DNA from: Gemmatimonadota bacterium
Lineage (GTDB): Bacteria; Latescibacterota; UBA2968; UBA8231
Direction of reading: 5' to 3'
Length of the DNA stretch: 5,513 nucleotides
Assembly: GCA_026706505.1 (NCBI GenBank)
Contig: JAPOYQ010000180.1
Coordinates: 1 to 5,513 of the forward strand
Position numbers and translations under genes: made by a program. Of this stretch, positions 1 through 4,970 are shown piece by piece. Each line of letters opens with the position of its first letter. Positions within the stretch are counted from its first letter, which is position 1. The notes under the pieces were generated by a model. It was not told the DNA's origin and made no database searches. It saw only the letters and a list, made by a program, of their open reading frames with translations.

Positions 1-123
1 CTCGAATTGCTCCACGAGACCAATCTGGGCAGCGCCGTGTACACCACTCCAGTCGCCCGCGACGGCGTCCTGTACATCGCCTCGCGCAACACCCTCTTCG
101 CCATCGCGGAAGAAAGCCAATGA
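1..123 (+). CDS. C-terminal end of a PQQ-like beta-propeller protein (partial)
   Basis: The frame is open from the first base to a TGA at 121-123 and gives 40 residues; the 5' part lies outside the window. The segment GSAVYTTPVARDGVLYIASR followed by NTLFAIAE is the typical blade of PQQ-like/BamB-like propellers: a 'TTPV..DGVLYI' strand pair, then a short 'LFAI' strand. Such repeats occur in PQQ-dependent dehydrogenases, in BamB and in many secreted or periplasmic proteins of unknown role, so the exact function cannot be told from one blade. Its stop codon overlaps the start of the next gene (ATGA at 120-123), so the two are probably translationally coupled and belong to one operon. Codons end mostly in C, as in the next gene. 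Confidence 0.75.
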   Translation, partial: LELLHETNLGSAVYTTPVARDGVLYIASRNTLFAIAEESQ

Positions 124-1196
124 GCGTCGCACCAGACAAAATCGCCGCAGCTCGCGACGACCTCGACGCCCACGTCCGCGCCATCGTCGAGTGGCACTTC
201 AGCCCCGAGACCGGCTGTCCGTTTTGGCTCTCCTACGCGCAACAACTCGACTTCGACCCGCGCGAAAAAATCCGCTCCTGTGACGACTTGGCCCTGCTCG
301 GCCACTTTGAGGACGAGTGGCTGCGCGGCGGCCCGGTGCGCCAGTGGGTGCCCAAAGCCTATGCCGACGAGCCGATCTACGTCTTCGAGACCGGCGGCTC
401 GACCGGCTTGCCCAAATACCGCGTCAACATCCGCGACTTCCACACCGACTACACGCTCTATAGCGAGAGCCTGTCCGAGGAGGGTTTTCCCAAGGGAGCC
501 GACTGGCTGATGCTGGGGCCTTCGGGGCCACGCCGCCTGCGCCTTGCCATCGAGTATCTCGCTCAGCTACGCGGCGGCTTGTGCTTTATGGTGGATCTCG
601 ATCCCCGCTGGGTCAACGAACTCATCCGCGCCGGCAAGATGCGCGAGTTGGAAGCCTACAAAGCCCACGTCATCGAGCAGGCGCTCAAGATCCTCAAGGC
701 CCACGACAACGTGCAGTGCGTCTTCACCACGCCCCGCCTCCTCGAAGCCCTCTGCGAAAAAGTCTCCCTGCCCAAGCTCGGCATTAAGGGCATCTTCTGC
801 GGCGGCACGGAAATGAACGCCCAGTTCCACCGCTTCGCCCGCGAGGAGTTGGTGCCCGGCCTCGCCTTTGTGCCCACCTACGGCAACACCCTGATGGGCT
901 TGGCCTGTCCCAAGCCCTTTGACCCGGCCGACGAGTACGCCATCACCTACTACCCGCCGCAGCCACGCGCCGTCATCGAGCTGGTTGATCCCAAAGACCC
1001 CTCGCGCAAGGTCGGCTACGGCGAGACCGGCCAAGTCATGCTCACCACCCTGACCAAGGAATTTTTTATGCCCCGTTTCCTTGAGCGTGACGAGGCTGAA
1101 CGCGCTGCGCCGATTGAGGCGTATCCTTGGGATGGGGTTAAAGGCTTGCGTTTGTTGACGGAGTTGCAGGAGTCTGTGGTGGTGGGGGTGTACTGA
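120..1196 (+). CDS. ANL-superfamily adenylating enzyme, PaaK/EhpF-like, without the C-terminal lid domain
   Basis: The 358-residue product is predicted to activate a carboxylic acid with ATP as an acyl-adenylate. Visible motifs are the phosphate-binding A3 loop TGGSTGLPK (91-99), the aromatic-Gly-Asn-Thr A5 motif YGNT (254-257), GETGQVMLTTLTKEF (301-315) and a hinge-like RFLERDEAER (319-328) ending in the Arg-Asp that contacts AMP ribose in this superfamily. Full-length PaaK-type ligases continue for about 100 residues with a mobile C-terminal domain carrying the A10 lysine; here the protein stops about 34 residues after the hinge. This recalls EhpF of phenazine-antibiotic biosynthesis, described as an atypical ANL protein. 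The substrate is unknown, and thioester formation is doubtful without the lid. The ATG overlaps the stop of the propeller gene. The last 38 codons differ sharply in codon use from the rest. A stand-alone adenylating role or a binding-only role is possible. Confidence 0.8.
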   Translation: MSVAPDKIAAARDDLDAHVRAIVEWHFSPETGCPFWLSYAQQLDFDPREKIRSCDDLALLGHFEDEWLRGGPVRQWVPKAYADEPIYVFETGGSTGLPKYRVNIRDFHTDYTLYSESLSEEGFPKGADWLMLGPSGPRRLRLAIEYLAQLRGGLCFMVDLDPRWVNELIRAGKMRELEAYKAHVIEQALKILKAHDNVQCVFTTPRLLEALCEKVSLPKLGIKGIFCGGTEMNAQFHRFAREELVPGLAFVPTYGNTLMGLACPKPFDPADEYAITYYPPQPRAVIELVDPKDPSRKVGYGETGQVMLTTLTKEFFMPRFLERDEAERAAPIEAYPWDGVKGLRLLTELQESVVVGVY

Positions 1197-1226
1197 GGTG
1201 TGTATTCTATGCTAAGGTCATATTGA

Positions 1227-1232
1227 GAGAGG
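1227..1232 (+). promoter_or_regulatory. Ribosome binding site of hicB
   Basis: GAGAGG lies six bases before the ATG at 1239 and supports that start. No convincing -35/-10 pair is seen in the 42 bases between the adenylating enzyme and hicB, so the promoter may lie inside the 3' end of the upstream gene or hicBA may be read from it. Confidence 0.6.
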
Positions 1233-1238
1233 TACGCA

Positions 1239-1430
1239 ATGGATTATCAAAAGTATATCTACTGGCAGGATGGCGATATGTGGCTTGGCTATCTAGAGCG
1301 CTATCCCGACTATTGGACCCAAGGCGAAACCCAAGAAGACCTGCGAGAAAACCTGAGAGATATTTACGGCGAGCTCACAGGTGGTCACATTCCTTGTGTG
1401 CGAGAGGCTGCTGTGTTGGAAATCGGATGA
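1239..1430 (+). CDS. hicB: HicB-family antitoxin (short form)
   Basis: This 63-residue protein has the compact HicB/UPF0150 fold signature: an N-terminal strand YIYWQDGDMWLGYLERYPDY (6-25), then WTQGET (26-31) and the helix EDLRENLRDIYGEL (33-46). The 'YPDYWTQGET' block is highly characteristic of HicB antitoxins that sit next to HicA. In this family the antitoxin binds and masks the HicA mRNA interferase. It is shorter than classical HicB proteins and shows no C-terminal helix-turn-helix or ribbon-helix-helix DNA-binding domain, so it may neutralise without strong autoregulation on its own. It has a good Shine-Dalgarno site and overlaps hicA by ATGA, which ties synthesis of the toxin to that of the antitoxin. 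The antitoxin-first order is the reverse of the E. coli hicAB order but common in other bacteria. Confidence 0.88.
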   Translation: MDYQKYIYWQDGDMWLGYLERYPDYWTQGETQEDLRENLRDIYGELTGGHIPCVREAAVLEIG

Positions 1431-1603
1431 AGCGACGAGACTTAATCCGCACTTTAGAAAAGATGGGTTGTATCCTCATTCGGCACGGAGCCAAGCACGA
1501 CTGGTATCAAAATCCGCATACTAAGTTTTCTCAGCCTGTTCCTCGGCATAGAGAGATTAATGATCATTTGGCAAAGCGCATTATCAAAATGCTGACGCCG
1601 TAA
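1427..1603 (+). CDS. hicA: HicA-family toxin (mRNA interferase)
   Basis: The 58-residue product is a small dsRBD-like HicA (YcfA) toxin, a translation-independent mRNA interferase in this family. The helix KRRDLIRTLEKMGC (2-15) is followed by ILIRHGAKHDWYQNP (16-30), in which His24 is the expected catalytic histidine, and by the conserved VPRHREI block (38-44) and a final helix LAKRIIKML (48-56). All parts expected of an active toxin are present and the length is normal. The frame is open much further upstream (to 1223), but the ATG overlapping the hicB stop gives a protein that starts exactly where HicA proteins start. The Shine-Dalgarno is weak (GGA inside the end of hicB), consistent with translational coupling and with keeping toxin output below antitoxin output. 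Confidence 0.9.
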   Translation: MKRRDLIRTLEKMGCILIRHGAKHDWYQNPHTKFSQPVPRHREINDHLAKRIIKMLTP

Positions 1604-1644
1604 GTTGCTCCTGACGGCAATTCCAGATAAGAGACGATGTTTGA

Positions 1645-1683
1645 GAAAGCCCTGGTACTGATACTCGTCGGTATCAGGGTTTC
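1645..1683. terminator. Hairpin, possible terminator after hicBA
   Basis: The left arm GAAA-(G bulge)-CCCTG-GTAC (1645-1658) pairs with GTAT-CAGGG-TTTC (1671-1683): 13 pairs including one G-U, with one bulged G and a 12-base loop. Inside it, CTGATAC and GTATCAG offer an alternative 7-bp stem around a 6-base loop. It sits 42 bases after the hicA stop. Only a short U tract (TTTCC) follows, so termination efficiency is uncertain; a regulatory RNA element or an operator-like inverted repeat is also possible. Confidence 0.45.
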
Positions 1684-1723
1684 CGTCTGTACCTTCCCTA
1701 AATTTCAAACTATATCACTACCG

Positions 1724-1729
1724 TATAAT
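1724..1729 (+). promoter_or_regulatory. Perfect -10 hexamer without a clear -35
   Basis: TATAAT occurs here, but the bases 16 to 18 positions upstream (AATTTC and neighbours) do not resemble TTGACA. It could be part of a promoter for the DUF5343 gene with a long leader, or chance in an AT-richer gap. Confidence 0.25.
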
Positions 1730-1798
1730 CGTTCGAGTTCCGACCGGTCAGAGCCTGCGCCTAAACAATGGTCCGTAGACTCTTTTGGCTGTCTCTCG

Positions 1799-1828
1799 TT
1801 GACATAGAGTGCGAAACAGAATTATCTT
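1799..1828 (+). promoter_or_regulatory. Candidate sigma-70 promoter for the DUF5343/Ymh pair
   Basis: A perfect TTGACA -35 (1799-1804) is followed, after an 18-base spacer, by TATCTT (1823-1828; four of six matches to TATAAT). It lies about 95 bases before the ATG at 1923 and no gene intervenes. It also argues against starting the gene at the in-frame GTG at 1809, which lies between the two hexamers. Confidence 0.4.
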
Positions 1829-1913
1829 TGATAGTTTTTGGTTGAAATTTGCTAACGGAGATTTACTGCCGCATTGTAACATCACCGCCCGACGACAGAG
1901 ATCCCCATACTTC

Positions 1914-1919
1914 GAGGAG
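1914..1919 (+). promoter_or_regulatory. Ribosome binding site that sets the DUF5343 gene start
   Basis: GAGGAG sits three bases before the ATG at 1923 and six before a second in-frame ATG at 1926. The spacing favours the second ATG slightly; both give essentially the same protein. No comparable site precedes the upstream GTG at 1809. Confidence 0.6.
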
Positions 1920-1922
1920 AAA

Positions 1923-2600
1923 ATGATGGCAGACAACGGTAACAAGCGCATATTCCCCCGCCTTCCGGCGAAGAACTGGTGGACTCTGCGTGAGCGGTTC
2001 AAGCAGACGATGCCGAGTAGGGTCGATGCTGACTATCTGCAGTCGGTCCTTGGTCTGACTTCGGCAGCCTCGGCTGGTAATCTAATCGGCCCGCTCAGGA
2101 CACTCGGCCTCATCGACGACGAAGGACGACTAACTGATCGTGCCTCTGCTTGGCGGGAGGACGAATCGTACAAGCAGGTCTGCGAGGACATGCTCACTGA
2201 CGTATATCCCGACGCCCTGCGTTCGGCCTTCCCCGATCCGTCGCCCGTGGATTCAAGTAGCGTGGCGAATTGGTTCAGACGAAATACTGGGGTTGGCCAG
2301 AGCGCCGCGTTGGGCATGGCCGCTCTCTATACCCTTATCTCCGTAGGAGATCCCGAGGCTGGACGGACCAATACGTCGCCCGCGGCATCGCAGAAGAAGG
2401 GCGTGGCTAAAAAGGCTGCAACGAAGCCGCAACCGAAAAACGGCGGCGCGTCCAAGACAGATGAGACAACAGATCAGCCCCGCCGAATTGAGCCTGCCCT
2501 CAACATCAACGTGCAAATCCATATCTCGTCGGATGCATCTCCTGATCAGATCGATCAGATATTCAAGAGCATGGCCGAGCATCTCTATGGCAGCGAGTAG
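1923..2600 (+). CDS. DUF5343-family protein, putative partner of the HEPN protein
   Basis: The product has 225 residues. The N-terminal part, FPRLPAKNWWTLRERFKQTM (11-30), DYLQSVLGL (37-45), NLIGPLRTLGLIDDEGRLTD (53-72) and a later NWFRRNTGVGQSAALGMAALYTLIS (116-140), matches the DUF5343 pattern as I know it. The 'SAAS..NLIGPLRTLGLID.EGRLT' part reads like a winged-helix unit, which suggests nucleic-acid binding (inference). A Lys/Ala/Thr-rich, probably disordered linker follows (about 148-188), then a C-terminal segment, LNINVQIHISSDASPDQIDQ (193-212), ending in an amphipathic helix; such tails recur in this family. The biochemical role of DUF5343 is not known to me. The gene lies 37 bases before the TIGR02391/HEPN gene on the same strand, so the two are probably one operon; an antitoxin or regulatory role is inferred only from this context. 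Start alternatives are 1926 and 1809 (unlikely). Confidence 0.8.
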   Translation: MMADNGNKRIFPRLPAKNWWTLRERFKQTMPSRVDADYLQSVLGLTSAASAGNLIGPLRTLGLIDDEGRLTDRASAWREDESYKQVCEDMLTDVYPDALRSAFPDPSPVDSSSVANWFRRNTGVGQSAALGMAALYTLISVGDPEAGRTNTSPAASQKKGVAKKAATKPQPKNGGASKTDETTDQPRRIEPALNINVQIHISSDASPDQIDQIFKSMAEHLYGSE

Positions 2601-2626
2601 CGACGGAGTAGGTGATATCCGTCGTC

Positions 2627-2630
2627 GAGG
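2627..2630 (+). promoter_or_regulatory. Ribosome binding site that favours the 2638 start
   Basis: GAGG lies seven bases before the ATG at 2638. The alternative in-frame ATG at 2587, which would overlap the DUF5343 gene by 14 bases, has only a weak GAGC nearby. Confidence 0.5.
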
Positions 2631-2637
2631 ACTGTCT

Positions 2638-3126
2638 ATGGCGAAGGCAATCGCTGCAGATGTGCGAGCCATTGGCCTTGCCGGTTCGTTGCCATCCTCG
2701 CCGGCCGACGGGCTTGAACCGCCGACATTTGACCAGATCGTCGACGATGACGAACTGAGGAGTACGAGTCGAGATTTGTTTCTTGATGGCTATTACGCCC
2801 TAGCCGTCGAGGAGGCATGCAAGTGTTTGAACAATATCGTGAAGGAACTAACCGGCTTGCGCCATCTCGACGGCGTGGACCTGATGCAGAACGCTTTCTC
2901 CCCAAACAACCCGGTGTTGAAACTCAACGATCTCACTACCCGATCAGAGAGGGACCAGCAGCGCGGTTACATGGAGATGTTCGCGGCGGTAATCACCGGT
3001 GTCCGCAACCCGAGGGCTCATGAGCACGCGTATCTTGACGATCCCGTTACAGCGCTTGAGCTATTGGGACTTGCGAACCATCTGGTACGAATGGCTCGCT
3101 CGGCCGCATCTGAGTCGAGCAGCTAA
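2638..3126 (+). CDS. TIGR02391 (Ymh)-family HEPN-like protein, putative ribonuclease toxin
   Basis: The product has 162 residues from the ATG at 2638, or 179 from 2587. It follows the TIGR02391/Hypoth_Ymh pattern: RDLFLDGYYALAVEEACKCL (45-64), VKELTGLRHLDGVDLMQNAF (68-87), an acidic/basic linker, GYMEMFAAVITGVRNPRAHE (110-129) and a final helix ALELLGLANHLVRM (139-152). The segment RNPRAH (123-128) is an R-x4-H motif with Arg123 and His128, the catalytic signature of HEPN-domain ribonucleases, and the surrounding all-helical layout agrees. HEPN proteins commonly act as RNA-cutting toxins in toxin-antitoxin, abortive-infection and CRISPR-related systems; TIGR02391 itself has, to my knowledge, no settled function. 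The first ~35 residues are not conserved in pattern and may be a flexible leader. Pairing with the upstream DUF5343 gene suggests a two-gene module. No membrane segment or signal peptide is visible, so the protein is probably cytosolic. Confidence 0.82.
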   Translation: MAKAIAADVRAIGLAGSLPSSPADGLEPPTFDQIVDDDELRSTSRDLFLDGYYALAVEEACKCLNNIVKELTGLRHLDGVDLMQNAFSPNNPVLKLNDLTTRSERDQQRGYMEMFAAVITGVRNPRAHEHAYLDDPVTALELLGLANHLVRMARSAASESSS

Positions 3127-3232
3127 CCGGCACGATGCGACATGGTCCCGAGCACGGGGCACCAGAGCCCGCCATATTACTGGAAATTTGACCCCACGAC
3201 ACAATCACCCGGAACACTTCAACAGCACCCCA

Positions 3233-3949
3233 TCAACCGTATATATCATCCATCAGGGCAGGCAAATCACAAATCCTTCGACAACGAGGAAATGTATCTG
3301 ATGTCTTAGCTACATTTCCCACCCAATTCCAAGGCCACGTCTCGATATACCACGTCGCCCAAATCGCCTTCAAGCCTGCTGTATCCGCACCGCGCAACTC
3401 ATCGCTCCCACCGTCCCCTACGAAAACCGCAGCACTAACATCGACGCCCAATCTGTCACACGCCAGTTCGTAAATTGCAGGATCCGGTTTAATTAACTCC
3501 TCCACACAAGAGAAAATCGGCACGTCAACCAGACCTGCAAGCTCAGAAGAGTCCCATGCCGCAATTTCATCATAGGCGCAATTTGTGATAAGCCCAATGC
3601 GATAACCTGCCTCTTTTAACACATGTAGCGTTTGAACAACCAGCGAATCCATTCGTTCAAACGGCCGCGCCTTCGCAGCCAATCTCTCCGCCTGCATCAA
3701 GACGATCTCTTCTTCCGGAGGCACAATTTGGCAAGCGCAGCACATCTCCCTCAACACGTCACTGTAGCGGCGCAACTTCCCAGTCATACGCGCTTGGTAG
3801 CGAGCAGTCCACTCGCGCTCACAATCTTCCTGAGCTAAACCGAGCCGCTCGCCCGGCGTCGGTGCCTCAACATGCCATTCTGGGTGATTTTCAGTGATAA
3901 GCGTCTCGTAGAGATCGAATATAACTGCCCGACCCATTGACTTTTCCAT
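3233..3949 (-). CDS. HAD-superfamily hydrolase, subfamily IA
   Basis: The 238-residue product has the four HAD motifs in order: motif I FDLYETL (11-17) with nucleophile Asp12, motif II Thr122 in GLITN (119-123), motif III Lys154 in LIKPDPAIY (152-160), and motif IV FVGDGGSDE (176-184) with Asp179 and Asp183. The helical cap lies between motifs I and II (about 20-100), as in subfamily IA. The position two after the nucleophile is Tyr14 rather than the Asp of typical phosphatases; the same replacement is seen in 2-haloacid dehalogenases and in a group of uncharacterised HAD proteins. The substrate is therefore open: a small phosphate ester is most likely and a haloacid is possible. Two starts are possible: Met1 (3949) without a Shine-Dalgarno, or Met5 (3937) preceded by GGAAAA, which gives the more usual family N-terminus. 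It is divergent from the antitoxin-like gene across 48 bases and convergent with the HEPN gene. Confidence 0.87.
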   Translation of the reverse strand: MEKSMGRAVIFDLYETLITENHPEWHVEAPTPGERLGLAQEDCEREWTARYQARMTGKLRRYSDVLREMCCACQIVPPEEEIVLMQAERLAAKARPFERMDSLVVQTLHVLKEAGYRIGLITNCAYDEIAAWDSSELAGLVDVPIFSCVEELIKPDPAIYELACDRLGVDVSAAVFVGDGGSDELRGADTAGLKAIWATWYIETWPWNWVGNVAKTSDTFPRCRRICDLPALMDDIYG

Positions 3950-3981
3950 AATTTCTATATCAGATTGACCTCTAGCATAGG

Positions 3982-3988
3982 AAAGGAG
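3982..3988 (+). promoter_or_regulatory. Strong ribosome binding site supporting a GTG start
   Basis: AAAGGAG lies nine bases before the GTG at 3998. No ATG is available that would keep the conserved first strand of the ribbon-helix-helix, so this site decides the start. Confidence 0.65.
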
Positions 3989-3997
3989 TAGGTAACG

Positions 3998-4270
3998 GTG
4001 GCCAGAGTTCAGCTAGTGATCCCCAACGAAGACCGTGATCGCTTCGTCCGTCAGGCGCAGAGCGAAGGCATGACCTTGAGCGAATGGCTCAGGGTCGCCG
4101 CCCACCAGCGGCTCGAAGAACAGCAGCGATCCCACCCCTTCGAATCCCTAGCCGGCCTCAAAGAATTCTTCCGCGCCTGCGACGCGTTGGAAGGCCCCGA
4201 ACGGGAACCAGATTGGCAGGAGCACTTGGCCGTCATCGACGAATCGCGAAAACGGTTGAGCAACGCTTGA
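3998..4270 (+). CDS. Ribbon-helix-helix antitoxin-like protein without an adjacent toxin
   Basis: The product has 90 residues. The N-terminus VQLVIPNEDRDRFVRQAQSE (4-23), followed by GMTLSEWLRVAAHQRL (24-39), reads as a ribbon-helix-helix DNA-binding unit: a beta strand, a helix, and a second helix after 'TLSEWLR'. The C-terminal part FFRACDALEGPEREPDWQEH (57-76), followed by LAVIDESRK (77-85), is the toxin-binding tail seen in RHH antitoxins that normally precede a PIN-domain VapC-type toxin. In such operons the toxin starts within a few bases of the antitoxin stop; here only 33 bases separate the stop from the end of a minus-strand gene, and no PIN-like frame exists. It is therefore an orphan, possibly retained as an immunity protein or autoregulator, or the remnant of a decayed pair. 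RHH antitoxins usually repress their own promoter, which would lie in the 48-base gap shared with the HAD gene. Confidence 0.75.
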   Translation: MARVQLVIPNEDRDRFVRQAQSEGMTLSEWLRVAAHQRLEEQQRSHPFESLAGLKEFFRACDALEGPEREPDWQEHLAVIDESRKRLSNA

Positions 4271-4303
4271 GACCAACGAAATCGCGGTAGGATTCCTCTT
4301 GCC

Positions 4304-4960
4304 TTATAACTGCCCTGTATGAACGTTTCCATCAATACCAAGGCATCGAAGTATTTCCTCGGCACAGGTTAGCAGGTCATTCTTTGCTGTGTCCAGCACA
4401 ATTTGTTTGAACGGCCACTCGGCCAACAACTCGAAGGCGGCTTCCCCCATCTCATTGAAATAAGCGATGAGGTCTCGTATATCGTCGCTGTTACATCTTT
4501 CTTGCGTAAGACTCCTCGCCCATTTCTCGCCTCGATCCTTTACAGCTCGTTTGAGGAATATCTCCGTATCACCTGTCAAAAAAATCTGGATTGGATTTAG
4601 CTTTGTCATGAGTCGGTTGAGCTGGTTGTTGAACCGTCTGATTTGCTGTCTTGTACACTGGGCAGTAACAAGCCAGTCAATGCATGGAAGAACGGAATCT
4701 ACGACATGCACTTGGTCGGATTGATTGCATACATCGATAAAGCGCTCGCACGACAAAAGCAACACCTCAACATTGCCTGGATTGTTCTTCTTGACCTCCT
4801 CCACGTAAGGGGCAAAAGCATCCAGGTGAAGGACATCGCCTTCGGCAACATATTTGGTCCTTACGCCCTTTTGCTGTAACACATCATGGATATGACGGGA
4901 AAGTGTAGACTTCCCAGATCCAGATCCCGGGCCATAGAAGAGGATGAGTTTAGTTCTCAT
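4304..4960 (-). CDS. P-loop NTPase, nucleoside/nucleotide-kinase-like
   Basis: The 218-residue product begins with a strand and a phosphate-binding loop, LILFYGPGSGSGKSTLSRHI (5-24), and has a Walker-B-like strand VHVVDS (84-89). A later IFLTGDTEIFLKRAVKDRGE (126-145), followed by KWARSL (146-151), resembles the lid segment of nucleoside and nucleotide kinases ('R..RG..W.R'). This suggests transfer of the ATP gamma-phosphate to a small molecule or polyol, but I cannot name the substrate. The P-loop is slightly atypical: the position of the first Gly of GxxxxGK[ST] is Pro11, with Gly10 before it. At the DNA level the loop contains a tandem GGATCT repeat that encodes the Gly-Ser pairs. The gene starts 10 bases after the stop of the upstream minus-strand gene, with no clear Shine-Dalgarno, so it is probably translationally coupled to it. 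Base composition is lower in GC than in the genes left of 3200. Confidence 0.75.
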   Translation of the reverse strand: MRTKLILFYGPGSGSGKSTLSRHIHDVLQQKGVRTKYVAEGDVLHLDAFAPYVEEVKKNNPGNVEVLLLSCERFIDVCNQSDQVHVVDSVLPCIDWLVTAQCTRQQIRRFNNQLNRLMTKLNPIQIFLTGDTEIFLKRAVKDRGEKWARSLTQERCNSDDIRDLIAYFNEMGEAAFELLAEWPFKQIVLDTAKNDLLTCAEEILRCLGIDGNVHTGQL

Positions 4961-4970
4961 TCGACAGCAA

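Larger units (their letters stand above)
1604..1922 (+). other. 319-base intergenic region between hicA and the DUF5343 gene
   Basis: No convincing gene is seen on either strand. The open frames on the minus strand here (about 84 codons each) resemble nothing I recognise and run into hicA or the DUF5343 gene. The region holds a long hairpin (1645-1683), a perfect TATAAT at 1724-1729 without a good -35, and a TTGACA-based promoter candidate at 1799-1828. It is less GC-rich than the coding sequence on its left. It probably ends hicBA transcription and starts that of the next unit. Confidence 0.5.

Noticed and set aside
567..1034. Long minus-strand open frame (155 codons) inside the adenylating enzyme gene
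   Set aside because: It is antisense to a gene with clear ANL motifs, and GC-rich, C-ending codon use naturally leaves the opposite strand open. The product is low-complexity in pattern and unrecognised.
1454..1708. Minus-strand open frame across hicA and the hairpin
   Set aside because: It overlaps hicA completely and has no motif; the openness is explained by chance.
1809..1922. N-terminal extension of the DUF5343 protein from a GTG at 1809
   Set aside because: There is no Shine-Dalgarno, the GTG falls within the promoter candidate, and the family N-terminus fits the ATG at 1923 or 1926, which has GAGGAG in front.
2543..2560. Three GATC sites and a CTGATC/GATCAG inverted repeat within a short stretch
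   Set aside because: It lies inside the conserved C-terminal coding part of the DUF5343 gene, where Asp-Gln-Ile codons repeat and explain it.
2253..2672. Minus-strand open frame (139 codons) opposite the DUF5343 gene end
   Set aside because: It has no recognisable domain or ribosome binding site and lies opposite a well-supported family member.
3151..3170. GGGC/GCCC short hairpin after the HEPN gene as a terminator
   Set aside because: The stem is only four pairs and no T run follows on either strand.
3181..3196. TGGAAATTTGACCCCA, which resembles ends or scars near some insertion sequences
   Set aside because: No inverted partner copy, direct repeat or transposase fragment is seen nearby, so it is only a resemblance.
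3127..3309. Open frame continuing in phase after the HEPN gene stop, about 61 codons
   Set aside because: It gives no recognisable protein, has no ribosome binding site, and runs antisense into the HAD gene; readthrough is not supported.
3950..3997. Operator palindrome for the RHH protein in the divergent gap
   Set aside because: Only a weak CTAT/ATAG outer match is visible; an operator is expected from the family but is not supported by the sequence.
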